Shown piece after piece: positions 28,107 through 36,830 of a DNA stretch of 64,000 nt. Source of the stretch: Mycolicibacterium aromaticivorans JS19b1 = JCM 16368. GTDB taxonomy: Bacteria > Actinomycetota > Actinomycetes > Mycobacteriales > Mycobacteriaceae. Location of the stretch: the NCBI RefSeq assembly GCF_000559085.1, contig NZ_JALN02000002.1, positions 248,001 through 312,000 of the forward strand, written 5' to 3'. The position numbers and the translations under genes were made by a program. Position 1 is the first letter of the stretch; every line of letters begins with the position of its first letter. The notes under the pieces are model-generated. The model searched no databases, was not told where the DNA came from, and worked only from the letters and a program-made list of their open reading frames with translations.

Positions 28107-28970
28107 ATGAAGTCGTGGGATTTCTGGACGGAGCGCACGGTTCCTGGTACTGACCCGTGGGGCGGCGAGGAGGGCACTGAGCGGGTCCTTAATGAGCAGC
28201 TGCTCAAATCCCTCACGCAGGGTCCGGTTGCAGACCGCACCGACATCGAAGTGGCGGTGGCCCTGGCCCGCTTCGCTCACGAAGAGTTCGAGGGCCACGG
28301 CACCGGAGGCGCCGACATCACCCAGGACGAGTCGGTGTTGGTGGTCCGCGCGCTCAAGGCTGTGTTGACCCGCTTAGGCATCACTACATTCGATCCACCC
28401 TTCAGAGACTTCAACACTTTCTACAAACACTGGCGCTCCGAGGGCGCAAGCGGACCCGGCGGTTGGCAGGCCCGGCGTGACATCCTGGACAAGTACTTCG
28501 AGCCGCTTCACAAAATGCTCGACGAGCGCGAAGCAGGCTCAATAACATCCACCCTCGCCGCTGCCATCTCACCCCGTAAAGTCACCGGCTGGCCGCGCGT
28601 CGACGAGGAGATCTCTGAGCTGCGCCGCCACTTCGAATCGGCTTCAACGCAGCAGGACTACTCCAACGTGGGAAATGACTGCGTGGCAATCCTGGAAGCG
28701 CTGTCGGCCACCGTTTATGACCATTCGAAGCACCAGCGCGGTGACGACCCTGAGCCGCCCGTCGCGAGTACGAAAGTCAGGCTCGAACGCTACGTCGAGG
28801 TCGAACTCGCGGGAGCGGAGAATGCGGAACTACGCAAGCTTGCGCGAGCAACCATTGAACTGGCCCAAGCGGTTAAGCATCGCCGCGCCACAGTGTCTAG
28901 GTTCGAGGCCGGCATCGCTGCAGACGCTGTAATCCTCCTCGCCAACATGCTTCGCCGGATCCAGCGGTAG
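28107..28970 (+). CDS. hypothetical protein with AbiC-like C-terminus
   Basis: The ATG at 28107 gives 287 residues, starting KSWDFWTERTV; a GTG at 28062 is possible but less likely. The protein is soluble and acidic. Its last 60 residues (ELRKLARATIELAQAVKHRRATVSRFEAGIAADAVILLANML) resemble the C-terminal domain found in some abortive-infection-type proteins. That hints at phage defence but is only a pattern match. The gene stands alone between repeat B copy 1 and repeat A copy 1. Confidence 0.55.
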   Translation: MKSWDFWTERTVPGTDPWGGEEGTERVLNEQLLKSLTQGPVADRTDIEVAVALARFAHEEFEGHGTGGADITQDESVLVVRALKAVLTRLGITTFDPPFRDFNTFYKHWRSEGASGPGGWQARRDILDKYFEPLHKMLDEREAGSITSTLAAAISPRKVTGWPRVDEEISELRRHFESASTQQDYSNVGNDCVAILEALSATVYDHSKHQRGDDPEPPVASTKVRLERYVEVELAGAENAELRKLARATIELAQAVKHRRATVSRFEAGIAADAVILLANMLRRIQR

Positions 28971-29127
28971 ACCGGGCCGGATCGCCGGCATCATGTCTGA
29001 TGGACCGCCTCCGCGCGTTACAGGCGGCGGACGTCGAGAGCCGTCTCGATCGCGGCTCGTCCTGCTGATTCGATGAAGTACGCTCCGGCGGTGTCGTTTT
29101 CAGCGACGCGGCGGGCTCGATCAGAAC

Positions 29128-29170
29128 GTCTCAGATCTAAGGAACTTGGACGGCTCAGTTTCTGTCTCGC
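29128..29170 (+). repeat. dispersed repeat A, copy 1
   Basis: About 43 bp: starts GTCTCAGATCTAAGGAA, then TTGGACGGCTCAG, and ends CTGTCTCGC. It is one of six related copies in the same orientation between 29.1 and 42.1 kb, here just before the GNAT gene. Confidence 0.75.
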
Positions 29171-29235
29171 TTCTGGGCTGGCGCGCATAGGAAAGCAAGA
29201 TGTGGGCAGCACCGGGTGTCTGCGAGAATCCGTCG

Positions 29236-29751
29236 ATGACACCTGCACGCATCGTCCTTCGTGCGGCGACAGCTGATGATGACTCGTTCATCATCGAGAT
29301 GGCGCGGCACGCCTGCGTCATTGAGGATCGGCCTCTTCCCGACCCCGACGACGACGACGTATCGGAGATGCTCCCGCCTGCTGGGGTGGTGCCGATCATC
29401 GCCGAAGATCACAGCGGCAGACCGCTCGGTGCGGTGTGGACCTATTACGGCAGTCCACCGTTGCGGTGTGACGCTGGTGGTGGCGTGCCGTTGCCCGAGC
29501 TGTGCATTGCCGTTGCGCCAGGGCGACGGGGTGCCGGTGTAGGCGGGCTGCTGCTTGACGCGCTCTTCGCTGCCCTCGCGGAAGACCACGACGCGATGTG
29601 CACCAACGTTCACGTGCGCAACCCCGCCAAGCGCCTCTATGAACGCAAAGGGTTTCGCGGTGACGGGCAAGGCAATGGTCCGCTAGGACTCGCTCTGATT
29701 AAAGACTTACGATCAAGTGCCGCAACGGGTTCTGAGTCGACGCCTGCATAG
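29236..29751 (+). CDS. GNAT-family N-acetyltransferase
   Basis: The ATG at 29236 gives 171 residues beginning TPARIVLRAATADD, a normal GNAT opening. The acetyl-CoA motif A is clear (APGRRGAGVGGLLLDALF, near residues 96-114), followed by the motif B region NVHVRNPAKRLYERKGFR. The substrate cannot be told; relatives modify small molecules, antibiotics or protein N-termini. It is monocistronic, 65 bp downstream of repeat A. Confidence 0.85.
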   Translation: MTPARIVLRAATADDDSFIIEMARHACVIEDRPLPDPDDDDVSEMLPPAGVVPIIAEDHSGRPLGAVWTYYGSPPLRCDAGGGVPLPELCIAVAPGRRGAGVGGLLLDALFAALAEDHDAMCTNVHVRNPAKRLYERKGFRGDGQGNGPLGLALIKDLRSSAATGSESTPA

Positions 29752-29774
29752 CAGGGCCGACTTTGTGGAAAGCC

Positions 29775-30695
29775 CTAACTGTTGCGGGTCATGATGTTGG
29801 TTGCGGCGGTCGGCTCGCGGTGACTTAGCAGGTAGTCGTTGAGGCGGCGGGTTGGTGCTGACAGGATGGTGGTGCCCCATGCCAGTGCGATTGTGCGTGT
29901 GTAGTGCGGTCCGGCGAGTGGGATCTCAGTGATACCGGTGGGTGTGCGGTCGTCGTGGGGTAGCAGTGCGATGCCGAGGTTTCGGCTGATGAGTTCGCGG
30001 ATGGTTGCGAACTCGGTGACTTCGATAGCAATGTCTGGGTCGTATCCGGCCTCGCGGCACCAGGTTTCGGTGAGTTGGCGCAGGTTGTAGCTGGGCGGGT
30101 TGGCGATGAACGTTTCGCCTTCGAGAGCGTCGAGTTGCAGTTCACCTGCGGCCGCGAGGTGGTGGCCCTCCGGTAGGACGACATAGATTTGTTGGGTGCC
30201 GATGGTGGTGTGGTGGAGGCGCTCGGGTGCGGGGATGACAACGGCCAGGTCCAGGTCGCCGGCGAGTAGGTCCGCTTCGAGTTCGGATCCGTGGGCCTGT
30301 TTGAGTTGAACCCGAATTCCTGGGTGCTGGTGTCGGAAAGATGCGAGTAGGTCGGGGATGTGTCCGGATCCCATGGTCAGCGGGAAGCCGAAGCGCACGG
30401 TGCCGTGATCGGGGTCTGCGTCGCCGGTGATCTCGGCGAGGATCTGGTCCAGCTCGTCGAGTGGACCACGGGCCCGTAACGCTAGACGTTGCGCCTCGGG
30501 TGTGAGTCGAACCGTTCGGCCGTCGTGAATCAGGAGGGGAACGCGCAGTGTGGCCTGCAGGGCGTTGATACGCCGGCTCATCGATGACTGCGGAATGTCG
30601 AGGCTGGCTGCCGCTTGCGTCATGTGGCCGTCGTGGATGGCGAGCGCGGCCAATGCCCGTAGTTGTGGCGCAAGCTGCACACTCCATTGATCCAT
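29775..30695 (-). CDS. LysR-family transcriptional regulator
   Basis: 306 residues from the ATG at 30695; a TTG at 30716 could add seven. The N-terminal winged helix-turn-helix (LRALAALAIHDGHMTQAAASLDIPQSSMSRRINALQ) and the substrate-binding domain from about residue 85 are intact. It is divergent from the malate:quinone oxidoreductase gene across about 108 bp that contains a palindrome, so it probably controls that gene and itself. The inducer is unknown. Confidence 0.92.
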   Translation of the reverse strand: MDQWSVQLAPQLRALAALAIHDGHMTQAAASLDIPQSSMSRRINALQATLRVPLLIHDGRTVRLTPEAQRLALRARGPLDELDQILAEITGDADPDHGTVRFGFPLTMGSGHIPDLLASFRHQHPGIRVQLKQAHGSELEADLLAGDLDLAVVIPAPERLHHTTIGTQQIYVVLPEGHHLAAAGELQLDALEGETFIANPPSYNLRQLTETWCREAGYDPDIAIEVTEFATIRELISRNLGIALLPHDDRTPTGITEIPLAGPHYTRTIALAWGTTILSAPTRRLNDYLLSHREPTAATNIMTRNS

Positions 30696-30711
30696 AATCG
30701 GATGATATCGC

Positions 30712-30728
30712 TCCAATCATTCATTGGA
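30712..30728. promoter_or_regulatory. probable LysR operator
   Basis: TCCAATCATTCATTGGA is a 17-bp dyad of TCCAAT/ATTGGA half-sites in the lysR-mqo intergenic region. A further half-site, ATTGATTGGACG, follows at 30778-30789, before the mqo start. Spacing and location suit a LysR recognition and activation site pair; assignment is inferred. Confidence 0.65.
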
Positions 30729-30803
30729 CGGAACGGATGTGCTTGGCGAATCGTGGACATCACCACGGCCCGAAACCATTGATTGGACGAAAGTTGGTGT
30801 CAC

Positions 30804-32306
30804 ATGGCTCCATACCCCCAAATCGCTGAAGGCAACGCCAGCGTCGAGGAGGTCGCTGATGTCGTGTTGATCGGCGGCGGGATCATGTCCGCGACATTGG
30901 GATCGATGCTCGCAGTACTCGAACCCGGCTGGCGGATCGTGATGCTGGAGCGCGCCGACGCGCTTGCCACCGAGAGCAGCGACCCGTGGAACAACGCCGG
31001 CACCGGACATAGCGGCTTCTGCGAGCTCAACTACATGCCCGACCCCACCGACGGCGCCAAACCTTCGGCTATCGCAGCGCAATTTCAGATGAGCCGTCAA
31101 TGGTGGTCTCATCTCGCGGCTGGGGGGGTGCTCGACCCGGAGACATTCGTGCACACCGCCGGCCACATGGACGTGGTGTTCGGCGATCACGACGTCTCCT
31201 ATCTGCGTCGCCGCTTCGAGACCCTCACCTGCGATCCGTTGTTTTCCGGCATGGAGTTCAGTGCTGACCCCACGACGATTGGGCAATGGGCGCCGCTGGT
31301 CATGAAGGGCCGCGATCCGGGCGAGGTCGTCGCGGCCACTCGCCATCCTGGTGGCACCGATGTCGACTTCGGTGCTCTCACCAAGGGGTTAACCCGCATC
31401 ATCACCTCGCGGGGTGGTGGGCAGGTCCGCTTGGGTCATGAGGTGCAAGCGCTGCACCAAGACAGTGACGGATCGTGGGTTGTGCGGGGCCGCAACCAGA
31501 CAGGTGACTTCACGGTGCGCGGACTGCGGGTGTTCGTCGGTGCCGGCGGGCACGCACTGCGGCTGCTACAGCGTGCACATCTTCCCGAGGTCCGCGGATA
31601 CGCTGTCCTGCCCGTCGGTGCGACGTTCCTGCGATGTTCCGATCCGGTCGTGGTGAACCAGCACGACACCAAGGTCTACGGCCAAGCTGAGATGGGGGCG
31701 CCACCGATGTCGGTGCCGCACCTCGATAGACGAGTCGTCAACGGCACGCCACACCTGATGTTCGGACCGTATGCAACGTTCAGCACCAAACTTCTCAAAT
31801 ACGGCCGGTGGACTGACTTCTTCACCACCATTCGCTGGCACAACGTGCACGTGATCGCAGCGGCGGTCCTGCAGAACCTGACGCTGATCACATACCTGCT
31901 CACTCAGCTAGCCGCCCAGCCGCGAAGGAGGTTCGCTCACCTTCGGCGCTACTACCCCCGCGCCGACCCAAAACAGTGGGAACTCTTCGCGGCAGGACAA
32001 CGCGCGCAACTGATCACCCCCGACCGCCGCCGTATCGGGGTTATCCAGCAGGGCACTGAACTCGTCGTCAGCGCCGACGGATCCATCGCCGGTCTCCTCG
32101 GCGCATCCCCTGGTGCATCGACTGCCGTGCCGATCATGATCGACTTCCTGCAACGCTGCTTTCCCCACGACTGGCGCACCTCGTGGAACGCAGAAATGAC
32201 TACGGCGATACCTGCCCTCGCCATCAGCCGCTGGGACACAACAGCAGTAGACGAGTCGGACCGGACGACCACCCCTGCTCTGCACCTGAACATCAATGAG
32301 GGCTGA
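30804..32306 (+). CDS. mqo: malate:quinone oxidoreductase
   Basis: 500 residues from the ATG at 30804 (a TTG at 30783 is the alternative). The N-terminal FAD-binding motif is VLIGGGIMSATLG. Mqo signatures WNNAGTGHSGFCELNY and LLGASPGAST are present, and the length matches the roughly 500-residue Mqo family. This membrane-associated enzyme oxidises malate to oxaloacetate and passes electrons to menaquinone. It is divergent from the LysR gene. The 3' end abuts a decayed IS481 transposase only 3 bp away, but the protein appears complete. Confidence 0.93.
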   Translation: MAPYPQIAEGNASVEEVADVVLIGGGIMSATLGSMLAVLEPGWRIVMLERADALATESSDPWNNAGTGHSGFCELNYMPDPTDGAKPSAIAAQFQMSRQWWSHLAAGGVLDPETFVHTAGHMDVVFGDHDVSYLRRRFETLTCDPLFSGMEFSADPTTIGQWAPLVMKGRDPGEVVAATRHPGGTDVDFGALTKGLTRIITSRGGGQVRLGHEVQALHQDSDGSWVVRGRNQTGDFTVRGLRVFVGAGGHALRLLQRAHLPEVRGYAVLPVGATFLRCSDPVVVNQHDTKVYGQAEMGAPPMSVPHLDRRVVNGTPHLMFGPYATFSTKLLKYGRWTDFFTTIRWHNVHVIAAAVLQNLTLITYLLTQLAAQPRRRFAHLRRYYPRADPKQWELFAAGQRAQLITPDRRRIGVIQQGTELVVSADGSIAGLLGASPGASTAVPIMIDFLQRCFPHDWRTSWNAEMTTAIPALAISRWDTTAVDESDRTTTPALHLNINEG

Positions 32307-32309
32307 TCG

Positions 32310-33312
32310 GTGACGCACGCCAATGCGCCACTGAGCGTGGAAGGCCGTCGTCGACTCGTCGCACGATGCGAGCACCGCCCCATCGCACACGTCGCCGCAC
32401 GAGATGGGCATCTCGCGGGCATGCGCCACCAAGTGGGTGCGGCGCTACCGCGAGTTCGGCGACCTCGGACTCCACGACCGCTCCTCGAGCCCACACGGTC
32501 AGCCCACCGCCACCGACGCCAATGTGATTGGCTAGATCGAACGGTTGCGCCGAGAACGCAAATGGCCAGCTTCGCGGATCGCATTCGAACTCCGCGGCGA
32601 CGGTGTGACGATCAGCCGACGCACCGTGACGCGCCACTTACACCACCTTGGATTGGACCACCGCAAGTTCATTGACCCGAGTGGCGAGTCCAACCGCGCA
32701 ACGCGCACGATCACCGCCCACCGACCCGGCCACATGGTCCACGTGGACGTCAAAAAGGTCGGTCGCATTCCCGAGGGCGGCGGATGGCGAGCCCACCGCA
32801 AAGGCAGCCCCGAAGCCAAAGCAGTCGAACGCGCCAAGACCAAGGGTGCCCGCGCAGGCTACGTCTACCTCCACTCCGCAGTCGACGGATACTCACGGCT
32901 GGCCTACACCGGAGCACTGCCCGACGAAAAGGCAATCACTGCAATCGGTTTCGTGAATCGAGCCAGAGTGTTCTTCTCCGCCCACGGTATCGATCGCATC
33001 ACCCGCCTGGTCACCGACAACGGCGCTTGCTATCGGGCGGCCGATTTCGCGAAAGCTCTCCACGGCGCGCGACATCAGCGAGTCACCCCGTACGCACCAC
33101 GCCACAACGGAAAAGCAGAGCGCTACAACCGAATCCTCGCCGAAGAATTCCTCTACGCCCGCACCTGGACGTCAGAGGAGCAACGCGCCAATGCCATCGG
33201 CATCTGGCACATTCACTACAACTACCACCGGCCACACACAACAGCCGGAAACCAACCACCAGCATCGAAACTAGGAACCGGCGTCACCAACGTCATGGCC
33301 TCCTACACCTAA
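32310..33312 (+). pseudogene. IS481-family transposase, frameshifted and with nonsense codon
   Basis: The N-terminus MTHANAPLSVEGRRRL and helix-turn-helix open in one frame to about 32409. The family sequence then continues in the +1 frame (ISRACATKWVRRYREFGDLG) and meets an in-frame TAG at 32533-32535. The rest from 32545 is intact, with the rve catalytic core (HVDVKK, VTDNGACY, GKAERYNRILAEEF). Two lesions make this a dead copy. I could not find clear terminal repeats. Confidence 0.88.
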
Positions 33313-33804
33313 CGACCAGAGAGCCAGTCGCCGATCTGTGCAAGATCCGCTTCGGTCAATCCTGACCTGGGATCGACGCGATGAAGCAGAGCAGGCCCTG
33401 CGTGATGTGTGTTGACCCATGCACGGTCGATGTCGGAGATTTCGTCGTCGACCCAGACGAAGCGGCGGCCAGCGGCAGTGGCGATCAGTGCCGCCGTCTT
33501 CCAGTGCAGGGTGTCGACCGGATCCTCCAATGGCGCTTCGGGCAGATCAGCCACGGGTAACGGTGGAAGTCCAAGTAGCGGGGCGATCACTTCGTTGGCG
33601 TCGTGCATCCAGGCCGTGGCCCAGACCAGCTCGCAACCAAGCTAGGAGACGTCGGCCAAGGGTGCGGTCCATCCCGACCAACCGCGGGTTGCGGTGACTC
33701 TGCCATTCTTGCCAATCAATTTGCGACGCATCGAATTCCGCGCATCCATCGTTGTATAGCAGGGTGCCGTCCACGTCGAGGAATAACAGCGGGCGACCGA
33801 CCAC
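33309..33804 (-). pseudogene. HAD-like hydrolase, frameshifted
   Basis: The first frame (33804 to about 33645) encodes the HAD nucleophile motif LLFLDVDGTLLYNDG. After a one-base shift near 33640-33648 the second frame gives LGCELVWATAWMHDANEVIAPLLGLP and, later, FVWVDDEISDIDRAW, the family's acidic motif. The combined 165 residues match a small secondary-metabolism-type HAD phosphatase. A sequencing error at the junction could also explain it. The 3' end overlaps the transposase remnant by 4 bp. Confidence 0.75.
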
Positions 33805-33859
33805 TACGGCAATCTATCAAGCCCACATCAGCCCACCTTGCCGCGCGATAACGGCGATT

Positions 33860-34261
33860 CTATAGGCGCAGGATGTCAGCCGGGAGCGCGGTTTCGACGA
33901 ACCCGCGCGCCGCTGCTGCGAGTTCAGTGTCTGCGGTTGCCAGTGCGTCCGCCTGGAGCTGGGTCAGTGCGATGTATTCGGCTCGGTAGGTATCCGACCA
34001 ATTCAACTTGGCGGCTACTCGCCATGCGTGGTCCTGCAGCGATCGGTCACCGAGGAGTCGGATGCGGAGCCCACGAATACCATCGAGAACCTTGCGTCCG
34101 GCCCGTTCATCGAGATCACCGCGGTGAACCGATTCGTACACGAGGGCAAGCACCTGCGAGCGCAGCAGCGTGGGAGCCGTCAGGCTGTGCTCGGATGGAA
34201 TGGTCGCTCCGATGGTGGCGAGGTTGATGGCCACCGGAGCGTCAACAACGAAAATTGTCAT
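33860..34261 (-). CDS. PIN-domain-like protein (VapC-type), PIN-1
   Basis: 133 residues from the ATG at 34261. The plan is PIN-like: Asp in FVVDAPVAINLA, acidic residues in the SEHSLTAPTLLRSQVLALVYES helix, and the C-terminal TADTELA. PIN proteins are Mg-dependent RNases, commonly toxins. No antitoxin-sized gene is adjacent, so it is an orphan or not a toxin. It is about two-thirds identical to the PIN part of the protein at 35776-36495, which lies in inverted orientation. Confidence 0.75.
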   Translation of the reverse strand: MTIFVVDAPVAINLATIGATIPSEHSLTAPTLLRSQVLALVYESVHRGDLDERAGRKVLDGIRGLRIRLLGDRSLQDHAWRVAAKLNWSDTYRAEYIALTQLQADALATADTELAAAARGFVETALPADILRL

Positions 34262-34330
34262 GACCGTACCGTCGCACAAGCCATAGGTGGTGGCACATCC
34301 CTGACGGTCCAGGCCGATATCAGCAGGACG

Positions 34331-34373
34331 GCTCGTTTCTAGAGAAGTTGGACGACTCAGATCCTGTCTCAGG
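34331..34373 (+). repeat. dispersed repeat A, copy 2; in otherwise empty 34262-34578
   Basis: GCTCGTTTCTAGAGAA, then TTGGACGACTCAG and ATCCTGTCTCAGG. It lies in a 317-bp gap between divergent PIN-1 and the cyclase-like gene's 3' end. I see no other gene in that gap. Confidence 0.75.
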
Positions 34374-34578
34374 TCAGACTGACTGGTTGACAGTCGGATT
34401 GAGCAACACCACCTGTCGGCGGAGTCGTCATCACGTTGATGGTGCTGTCACCTTCAGGGTGGATATCTTGGGTCTGCGGCAAACCGTTTCCGGGATCAGC
34501 GTTCTGGACCTACCTTGCCGCGAGCGTGGTGGGTCGATGGCCGACCCATCGATCAAGCGGCGGGTTCAACTGTCACGA

Positions 34579-35556
34579 TCACCCATGGGCGGAGTCCCAC
34601 CAGGCGAGCACTCTCGTCCCGATCAGGGTCAGCCACTTCGATGGCTCACCTGCAGGTGCATCTATCTCGAACCACACTCGTCCAGGCTGGCGCCCAGCCT
34701 GAAGCCAGGTGCCATCGGATTGCCTTGCGGCCCGTATCATTTCGATGGCGTCGCTTATGCGAAGGTCGGGTTGCACGCCATCGAGTAGCGCGGCCTGGCG
34801 GAAGTGATCCGCGGCGTTGAGCGCGCTGTACGTCCAGCGGAAGGGGTAGGCGAAGTGGTTGACCCACGGCCCGACTTGTTCACCGGTCGAGCGGCGACGC
34901 CAGAGATGGCGCTGCAACAAATATTCTGAACCCGCGTGCCGTGCGTCACGGGTGGCGTCGCTGCCACCGGTGATAGCGTCGTAGGCGAGTAGGCCCTTCA
35001 ACGAGTTCAGTGTTGAATGGAACGACGAGCGTGTGGAGCCCTCGACCCACTCGCAGTTCCAGCCGCCGTCGGGCAGTCGATGCTCGACAAACCATTCGAC
35101 GAGTCCGGTGACGTCGGCGCCGAGCCAACCACCGTTGGCGATGGTCCAGGCGTTGATGCAGCAGTCGACCTCGCCGCTCCAATAGGGCAGGTCCTCGTAT
35201 TCCCATCGGCTGTTCTCAGCGAGCAACTCGGCGGTACGACGCTCGCGCAGGACGTCAGGATCTAGGCCCCACTCCCGCAGCGAATTGAGCGTCCACGTCG
35301 TTGCCGTCCACGGCATCCCTTCGCCCTCTGCCTCAGGGCCGTCGAAGTCGTAATCGGCCGGGAAGAACGCGCCACCCGCCCACTGTCCGTCCGTATCTTG
35401 TTGGGCGAGAAGTCGCTTGCCCCATCCTTCGGTGGCGACACGTGCACGTGTTGCCTCCCAGACTTCTCGAGGTTCGTGCACGACGTCGCGCTCGACCTGC
35501 CAACGCAGCGCCGGATCGGAGTCCAACAACCACTCAATGGGGGCCTCGGGGGTCAT
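34579..35556 (-). CDS. squalene-cyclase/prenyltransferase-repeat-like protein
   Basis: 325 residues from the ATG at 35556. Repeated Gln/Gly/Trp-type segments (DTDGQWAGGAFF, LPDGGWNCEWVEGS, QSDGTWLQ) and an alpha-alpha-barrel-like spacing suggest the terpenoid cyclase/prenyltransferase fold. There is no DxDD-type motif of true squalene cyclases, so substrate and activity are unknown. Similar stand-alone proteins are annotated as squalene cyclase-like. It has no partner gene and lies between the two PIN genes. Confidence 0.65.
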   Translation of the reverse strand: MTPEAPIEWLLDSDPALRWQVERDVVHEPREVWEATRARVATEGWGKRLLAQQDTDGQWAGGAFFPADYDFDGPEAEGEGMPWTATTWTLNSLREWGLDPDVLRERRTAELLAENSRWEYEDLPYWSGEVDCCINAWTIANGGWLGADVTGLVEWFVEHRLPDGGWNCEWVEGSTRSSFHSTLNSLKGLLAYDAITGGSDATRDARHAGSEYLLQRHLWRRRSTGEQVGPWVNHFAYPFRWTYSALNAADHFRQAALLDGVQPDLRISDAIEMIRAARQSDGTWLQAGRQPGRVWFEIDAPAGEPSKWLTLIGTRVLAWWDSAHG

Positions 35557-35775
35557 GGCAGCGGATCTTAGGGGACACATACGACGCGTTCGGTCTCCTC
35601 CCGGGGGTCTCGGCGGCACCGTGGGCGTCGATGCGTTCCATGACCGGTGGCACTCAATCGTTGGTGCGGCGTTGGTCAACATGAATGCCGATGGCCGGTC
35701 CGTTCGCTTTCTTGGTCGGGCGTGGTGACCGCCGTCTTGGGTGCGCCAGCGCCCGTACCGCCTTAGCCTGAGGCC

Positions 35776-36495
35776 GTGGACTGGGAGTTCGAGGCCGAGG
35801 TGTTCCAGTGGCGTGGCCCTGCACCGTACTTCTTCGTCGCTACACCTACCCACGTCAATGACTTCCTGCACGCTCACCACGGTGAGCTGACCTACGGCTG
35901 GGGAGTCATTCCGGCGCAGGTGCGCATCGGTGCCACGGAGGTGACGACGTCGCTGATCCCGAAGGACGGCGTGTATCTGGTGCCACTGAAAGTGGCGCTC
36001 CGCCGCCCCGAAGGCATCGACGATGGCGATGACGTGCGGGTAGGACTGCACGTCGGTAGGCAGGACGTCAGTGGTCAGTGCGAGGGTACGGCCATGACTA
36101 CGTTCGTCATCGATGCACGGGTGGCTATCGACCTCGCTACTGACGGCGCGGCCATCCCGCCGGAGCACAGCCTGACTGCTCCCACGCTACTGCGCTCGCA
36201 AGTCCTCGCCCTGGTGTACGACTCGGTGCGCCGCGGGGAGATCGACGATCGGACGGCCCGAAAGATCCTCCACGATGTCCGTGGGCTGGGCATCCGGTTC
36301 CTTGGCGACCGATCCCTGGAAGACAACGCATGGCAGCTAGCCATCAAGCTGAACTGGCCCGACGTCCACCAGGCCCAGTACATCGCACTCACTCAACTGC
36401 AAGCCGATGCGCTGGTCACCGCCGACGACGACCTCGCCTTGGCCGCACGGGCTTTCGTCAAGATCGCCTCCCCCGCCGACATCTTGCGGTCCTAG
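35776..36495 (+). CDS. DUF1905 domain fused to PIN domain (PIN-2)
   Basis: 239 residues from a GTG. Residues 1-95 match the small DUF1905 pattern (WRGPAPYFFVATP, YGWGVIPAQVRIG, TSLIPKDGVYLVPLKVALR). The rest, from the ATG codon at 36094, is a PIN-like domain nearly collinear with PIN-1. DUF1905 usually stands alone or joins a different partner. DNA similarity to PIN-1 begins a few codons before its ATG (GANGGTACGG), so this may be a recombination fusion, and PIN-2 could also start internally at 36094. Confidence 0.7.
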   Translation: MDWEFEAEVFQWRGPAPYFFVATPTHVNDFLHAHHGELTYGWGVIPAQVRIGATEVTTSLIPKDGVYLVPLKVALRRPEGIDDGDDVRVGLHVGRQDVSGQCEGTAMTTFVIDARVAIDLATDGAAIPPEHSLTAPTLLRSQVLALVYDSVRRGEIDDRTARKILHDVRGLGIRFLGDRSLEDNAWQLAIKLNWPDVHQAQYIALTQLQADALVTADDDLALAARAFVKIASPADILRS

Positions 36496-36570
36496 ACCAG
36501 GGGTGACTCCGTGCTTCTTGTGTGCGATTGACAGTCAGCCCCCTAAACCGCAGTTGGAGGGAAACTTGGC

Positions 36571-36800
36571 ATGCCGGCCGACGCTGAGGCCCCGCCGCCC
36601 TGGGCCACAGAACCTGTTGATCTCGTCGGTGCAGATCCGAGCTGGGCTGTCCGTGGTGAGCAGGAACGCGATTACCTCGAAACGATGCTCACACCCTGGC
36701 TGATCGGCCGCATCGCGCACGTCGGGTCCACCTCGATCCCCAATCTGCCAGCCAAGCCAATCATCGACCTCCAAGCGCCCGTAGCCGATCTCGCCGATGC
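36571..36800 (+). pseudogene. GrpB-family protein, 3' end lost at IS
   Basis: The ATG at 36571 opens a GrpB-type nucleotidyltransferase-like protein, recognisable from HVGSTSIPNLPAKPIIDLQ. Native sequence stops after about 77 residues, where the IS6110-like element begins at 36801; the frame then runs a few codons into the IS. GrpB proteins are about 170-190 residues, so more than half is missing. The lost part is not found on the other side of the IS. Confidence 0.85.
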
Positions 36801-36830
36801 TGATCCGCCCCGGTGTGTTCGGAGGCTCTG

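Noticed and set aside
34348..34788. 146-codon plus-strand frame next to PIN-1
   Set aside because: It starts inside repeat A and overlaps the 3' end of the cyclase-like gene antisense; no family features.
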